Assembly (NCBI GenBank): GCA_016712635.1
Contig: JADJQS010000015.1
Location: forward strand, 62,001 to 126,000
Source: Gammaproteobacteria bacterium
Lineage (GTDB): Bacteria > Pseudomonadota > Gammaproteobacteria > SZUA-140
DNA: 64,000 bases
Reading direction: 5' to 3'
The stretch's first letter is position 1, and the number at the start of each line of letters is the position of its first letter. Under the pieces are notes generated by a model. The model searched no databases. It saw only the letters and a program-made list of their open reading frames with translations, and was not told the DNA's origin. The position numbers were made by a program, and so were the translations under genes. This document shows, in pieces, positions 60,003 to 64,000 of the stretch.

Positions 60003-62495
60003 ATGGCGCCTAAAACCACTACAGTACGCACGCTCAAGTACGACTACCTCGGTATGGACGTGAAGGCCATCCAGCGTTCCATGGCAAACACGCTGGAATA
60101 CCGCGTGGGCAAAGATATGTATACGGCGACACCGCGCGACTGGTTCCATGTCGTTTCCTATACGGTGCGTGACCGCATGATGGAGCGCTGGATGGAGACC
60201 ATGCGCACCTATTACCGGGAGAACGCCAAGCGGGTGTATTACCTGTCTATGGAGTTCCTGATCGGGCGCAGCCTGGCCAACAACCTGCGCAACATGGGCA
60301 TCTACGACGCCGTCGGGGAGGCGCTGCGGGAGTTCGGCATCGACATCGAGACGATCATCGAGGTCGAGCCCGAGGCGGCGCTCGGCAACGGCGGCCTGGG
60401 CCGGCTGGCGGCCTGTTTTCTCGATTCCATGGCCACCCTGGGCATTCCGGGCTACGGCTACGGGATCCGCTACGAGTACGGGATGTTCAAACAGAAGATC
60501 GAGAACGGCCGCCAGATCGAACATCCGGACAACTGGCTGCGCTACGGCAACCCGTGGGAGTTCCCGCGCGCCGAGGTCCTCTACCCGGTGCGTTTCAACG
60601 GGCGCGTGGTCGACTACACCGACGAGCACGGTGTGGCGCGCCACCACTGGGTGGACACCGAGGAGGTCATCGCGATGGCCTACGACACCCCCATCCCGGG
60701 TTACGGTACCAGCACCGTGAACAACATGCGCGTGTGGTCGGCGAAGTCCTCGCGCGACTTCGATCTTGGCTATTTCAACGAGGGCAACTACATCAAGGCG
60801 GTGGAGGCGGAGGCGGAGTCGGAAAACATATCGCGCGTGCTCTACCCCGACGATACCACCTCCATGGGCAAGGAGCTGCGCCTCAAGCAGCAGTATTTCT
60901 TCGTCAGCGCCACCCTGCGAGACATTCTTTATCGCTTTGATAAATATCATGATTCTCTCGATTTATTGCCCGAGCAGGTGGCGATACAGCTGAACGACAC
61001 CCACCCGGCGATTGCCATCGCCGAGCTGATGCGCATCCTGGTCGATGAGCACAAGATGGAATGGAAGCGTGCCTGGAAGATCGTCACGGGCAGCTTTGCC
61101 TACACCAATCACACGTTGATGCCCGAGGCGCTGGAGACCTGGCCGGTGAGTCTGTTCGCCAGGATTCTGCCGCGCCACCTGCAGATTATCTATGAGATCA
61201 ATCACAACTTCCTGAAAGACGTGATACACCGGCATCCCGGCGACGTGGACCTGCTGCGGCGCATGTCGATCATTCACGAGGACGGCGAACGCCGCATCCG
61301 GATGGCGCATCTCGCGATCATCGGCAGTCATCGCGTGAACGGGGTGGCGCAGCTGCACTCGCAGCTGATGAAGGACACCATCTTCGCCGATTTTGACCGC
61401 TTCTACCCCGACAAGTTCGTCAACAAGACGAATGGCGTGACGCCACGCCGCTGGCTGCACCATGTCAACCAGCCGCTGTCGCGGCTGATCAGCGCGCGCA
61501 TCGGCGACGGCTGGGTGACCGACCTTGACCAGCTCAGCCGGCTGGCGCCGCTGGCGGAGGATGCGGGTTTCCGCGCCGAGTTTCGCGCCGTGAAGCTGCA
61601 GAACAAGGAGCGCCTGGTCGCCCTGATCCGGCGTCACATGGGACTGGAGCTGCGTACCGACGCGATGTTCGACGTGCAGATCAAGCGCATGCACGAATAC
61701 AAGCGCCAGCTGCTCAACCTGCTGTACGTCATCACGCTGTACAACCGCGTTCGCGGGGGGGCGGACATCGTGCCGCGTGTCTGCATCTTCTCGGGCAAGG
61801 CCGCGCCCGGTTACGCCATGGCCAAGCTGATCATCAAGCTGACCAACGACGTCGGCGACATCATCAATAACGATCCCGCAGTGGCGGACCGGCTCAAGGT
61901 GGTGTTCATTCCGAACTATGACGTTTCTACCGCGAGTGACATCATTCCCGCCGCAGAGCTGTCGGAGCAGATCTCCATGGCCGGCACCGAGGCCTCGGGC
62001 ACCGGCAACATGAAACTGGCGCTGAACGGGGCGCTTACCATCGGCACCCTCGACGGCGCCAACGTCGAGATCCGCAATGAGGTCGGCCACGACAATATCT
62101 TCATCTTCGGCCATACCACCGAGGAGGTTGCCCGCCTGAAGCGTGACGGCTACAACCCATGGGACTACCTCCATGGAAACGAGGAACTGAGGCGCGTGCT
62201 CGACATGATCGGCGGAGGCTTTTTCTCGCCCGACCAGGAGGACCTGTTCCGGCCTGTGGTGCATGCCCTGACCGCCGGCGGGGACCGCTACCTGCTGCTG
62301 GCGGACTACGCTGCGTATGTCGAATGCCAGGACCGCATCTCCACCCTGTACCGTGATGCCGACGCCTGGACACGCAAGGCGGTCCTGAACGTGGCCGCCA
62401 TGGGCAAGTTCTCCAGCGATCGCACCATCCGCGAGTACGCCGAGGAAATCTGGCACACCAGCCCGGTCCGCATCAACTTGAACAACCATGGATGA
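60003..62495 (+). CDS. glgP: Glycogen/alpha-glucan phosphorylase
   Basis: Releases glucose-1-phosphate from glycogen. 830 residues, standard length. Motifs: YYLSMEFLIGRSLANNLRNM, EPEAALGNGGLGRLAACFLD, NDTHPAIAIAELMR, VNGVAQLHS and the PLP-lysine segment EASGTGNMKLALNGALTIGT. No other glycogen genes are near. A purine-rich ribosome site (AGAAAGGAAA) and a TATATA element lie just upstream. Codons around 60925-60970 are distinctly AT-rich compared with the rest. Confidence 0.97.
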   Translation: MAPKTTTVRTLKYDYLGMDVKAIQRSMANTLEYRVGKDMYTATPRDWFHVVSYTVRDRMMERWMETMRTYYRENAKRVYYLSMEFLIGRSLANNLRNMGIYDAVGEALREFGIDIETIIEVEPEAALGNGGLGRLAACFLDSMATLGIPGYGYGIRYEYGMFKQKIENGRQIEHPDNWLRYGNPWEFPRAEVLYPVRFNGRVVDYTDEHGVARHHWVDTEEVIAMAYDTPIPGYGTSTVNNMRVWSAKSSRDFDLGYFNEGNYIKAVEAEAESENISRVLYPDDTTSMGKELRLKQQYFFVSATLRDILYRFDKYHDSLDLLPEQVAIQLNDTHPAIAIAELMRILVDEHKMEWKRAWKIVTGSFAYTNHTLMPEALETWPVSLFARILPRHLQIIYEINHNFLKDVIHRHPGDVDLLRRMSIIHEDGERRIRMAHLAIIGSHRVNGVAQLHSQLMKDTIFADFDRFYPDKFVNKTNGVTPRRWLHHVNQPLSRLISARIGDGWVTDLDQLSRLAPLAEDAGFRAEFRAVKLQNKERLVALIRRHMGLELRTDAMFDVQIKRMHEYKRQLLNLLYVITLYNRVRGGADIVPRVCIFSGKAAPGYAMAKLIIKLTNDVGDIINNDPAVADRLKVVFIPNYDVSTASDIIPAAELSEQISMAGTEASGTGNMKLALNGALTIGTLDGANVEIRNEVGHDNIFIFGHTTEEVARLKRDGYNPWDYLHGNEELRRVLDMIGGGFFSPDQEDLFRPVVHALTAGGDRYLLLADYAAYVECQDRISTLYRDADAWTRKAVLNVAAMGKFSSDRTIREYAEEIWHTSPVRINLNNHG

Positions 62496-62534
62496 CGCGC
62501 ATGGCGCGGTCCAGCCTCGTAGCGGGACGCGGGC

Positions 62535-63173
62535 GTGGCGGATGAGACGCTGCTGGATGCGGGCCTGACCGGGCTGGGTCTGGCGCTGCCGGCAGCGGCG
62601 CGGGACCGGTTGCTCGCGTACCTCGACCTGCTCGAGAAATGGAACCGCGCCTACAACCTGACCGCGGTGCGCGACCGTGGCGAAATGATCACGCGCCACC
62701 TGCTCGACAGCCTCGCCGTCGTCCCGTACATTAAGGCCCCGCGCATCATCGACGTCGGTTCGGGCGCCGGGCTGCCCGGTATTCCGCTCGCCCTGGCGTT
62801 GCCCCGGTGTCAGGTCGTCCTGCTGGACAGCAACCGCAAGAAGACCCGATTCCTGGGCCAGGCCGTCGCCGAGCTGAAGCTCGACAACGTTGCAGTGGAG
62901 TGCCGGCGCGCGGAGGACTTCCGGCCGGCAGAGGGGTTCGATACCGTCGTCACGCGCGCTTTCGCGATCCTGGCGGAGACTGTGCGGACGGCCGGCCACC
63001 TGTGCCGCCGCGATGGCTGCCTGCTCGCCATGAAGGGCCGCTATCCGGCGGAGGAACTGGCGGGCCTCCCGCCGTCCTTCCCTCTGCTTTCTGTGGAGCC
63101 TCTGTGCGTGCCGGGCCTGGACGCGGAGCGCTATCTGGTACGCTTGGCCTGCTGTTCCCCGCCGTCCGGCTGA
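62535..63173 (+). CDS. rsmG: 16S rRNA (guanine(527)-N7)-methyltransferase RsmG
   Basis: Methylates G527 of 16S rRNA (GidB). 212 residues from GTG 62535. Motifs: YLDLLEKWNRAYNLTAVRD, HLLDSLAVVPYI, IIDVGSGAGLPGIPLALALP and TRAFAILAETV. Normally follows mnmG; here it follows glgP and precedes parA. Confidence 0.96.
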   Translation: MADETLLDAGLTGLGLALPAAARDRLLAYLDLLEKWNRAYNLTAVRDRGEMITRHLLDSLAVVPYIKAPRIIDVGSGAGLPGIPLALALPRCQVVLLDSNRKKTRFLGQAVAELKLDNVAVECRRAEDFRPAEGFDTVVTRAFAILAETVRTAGHLCRRDGCLLAMKGRYPAEELAGLPPSFPLLSVEPLCVPGLDAERYLVRLACCSPPSG

Positions 63174-63298
63174 TCCGGGCGGATGGCGCGGGGCGGAATC
63201 CGCGCTAAACTCGGCGCATCCGGGTTACCATGTACGGCCCCGGCAATGAACGCGGGAAAGACGCGCCGTCATCGTGGGCGGCGCAGCATCGGGAAGCT

Positions 63299-64000
63299 AT
63301 GGCCAGGATCATCGCGGTCGCGAATCAGAAGGGCGGGGTCGGCAAGACCACCACCAGCGTCAATCTCTCGGCATCCCTGGCCGCGACCAGGCGCCGCGTC
63401 CTGCTGGTCGACCTCGATCCGCAGGGCAACGCCACCATGGGCAGCGGTGTCGACAAGAATCGCCTCGCGGCGGGAAGCTGCGAGGTCCTGCTCGGGGAGT
63501 GTACGCTGGCGGAGGCCGCAGTGCCGACCGCGCAGGCGGGTTATGCACTGGTGCCGTCCAACGGCGATCTGACCGCCGCCGAGGTCGAGTTGATGACGCA
63601 CGCGGAGAGCGAACAGCGCCTGCGCCGGGCGCTGCAGCCGGTGCTCGCGGAATACGACTACATCATCATCGACTGCCCGCCCTCGCTCAACATGCTGACT
63701 GTCAACGCCCTGGTCGCCGCGCAGGGCGTCATCATCCCGATGCAGTGCGAGTACTACGCGCTTGAGGGTCTGACCGCGCTGCTCGACACCATCGAGAAGA
63801 TCCGCACCACCCTGAATTTCGAGCTGCGCGTGGAGGGTCTGCTGCGCACCATGTTCGATCCGCGCAACAGGCTCGCCAACGATGTTTCCGCCCAGCTGCT
63901 CGATCACTTCGGCGAACAGGTGTTCAACACCATCATCCCGCGCAACGTGCGACTGGCCGAGGCGCCCAGCCACGGCCTCCCGGTCATGCTGTATGATAGG
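63299..64000 (+). CDS. parA: Chromosome-partitioning ATPase ParA (partial)
   Basis: Walker-type ATPase (Soj/ParA) that moves ParB-parS complexes. 234 codons visible, cut by the right window edge. Begins MARIIAVANQKGGVGKTTTS with the deviant Walker A KGGVGKTT, then LLVDLDPQGNATMGSGV and YIIIDCPPSLNMLTVNAL. parB is expected just outside. The parS-like sites in recF are the likely centromeres. Confidence 0.97.
   Translation, partial: MARIIAVANQKGGVGKTTTSVNLSASLAATRRRVLLVDLDPQGNATMGSGVDKNRLAAGSCEVLLGECTLAEAAVPTAQAGYALVPSNGDLTAAEVELMTHAESEQRLRRALQPVLAEYDYIIIDCPPSLNMLTVNALVAAQGVIIPMQCEYYALEGLTALLDTIEKIRTTLNFELRVEGLLRTMFDPRNRLANDVSAQLLDHFGEQVFNTIIPRNVRLAEAPSHGLPVMLYDR

Noticed and set aside
60963..62999. 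678-codon minus-strand open frame opposite glgP and rsmG
   Set aside because: Antisense to two conserved genes; no recognisable protein features.

Overview
This is the replication-origin region of a GC-rich gammaproteobacterium. The left end carries gyrB-recF-dnaN-dnaA on the minus strand, diverging from rpmH-rnpA-yidD-yidC-mnmE on the plus strand. The right end carries rsmG and parA. Blocks such as argH/algZ-algR-hemC-hemD-hemX-hemY, rhlB/trxA-rho, a class I adenylate cyclase, an Aer-type receptor, CheZ and a gsp type II secretion cluster also point to Gammaproteobacteria of the pseudomonad/Chromatiales kind. I cannot name the species from sequence alone. No tRNA, rRNA, CRISPR array, transposase or integrase was seen.

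Layout. 1-5.0 kb: gyrB (cut by the window edge), recF (with two parS-like sites inside it), dnaN, dnaA; the dnaN-dnaA gap is the best oriC candidate. 5.2-9.0 kb: rpmH, rnpA, yidD, yidC, mnmE. 9.2-25.0 kb: a motility-signalling island with a diguanylate cyclase, cheY-cheZ, then STAS-cheA-cheW-receptor-cheY-cheW-receptor-aer-cheR-cheD-cheB and a membrane protein with a CheZ-like motif. Three FliA (sigma-28)-like promoters precede its likely transcription units. 25.0-28.8 kb: cytochrome b561, an O-methyltransferase, YceI and an unknown membrane protein, divergent from a LysR regulator. 28.9-33.3 kb: a cyclic-nucleotide-fold protein and a moxR-DUF58-tgpA operon. 33.5-35.4 kb: mnmG. 35.4-46.2 kb: cyaA, argH, algZ-algR, hemC-D-X-Y and a Rieske protein. 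46.3-49.5 kb: rhlB divergent from trxA-rho. 49.6-59.85 kb: type II secretion genes gspD to gspN on the minus strand, without gspC. 60.0-62.5 kb: glgP. 62.5 kb to the end: rsmG and parA (cut by the window edge).

How they fit together. The usually compact mnmE-mnmG-rsmG-parA block is split twice here, by about 24.5 kb and about 27 kb of other genes. The chemotaxis island holds nearly everything needed for receptor-to-motor signalling: receptors, CheA/CheW, CheR/CheB adaptation, CheD, a canonical CheY/CheZ pair and a second CheY. It also has unusual parts: a receptor with a degenerate signalling tip, a STAS protein without the phosphorylatable serine, and a membrane-anchored protein with the D-x-x-x-Q catalytic spacing of CheZ whose C-terminal tail resembles that of CheD. 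CheD itself appears frameshifted near its N-terminus, by mutation or by sequencing error.
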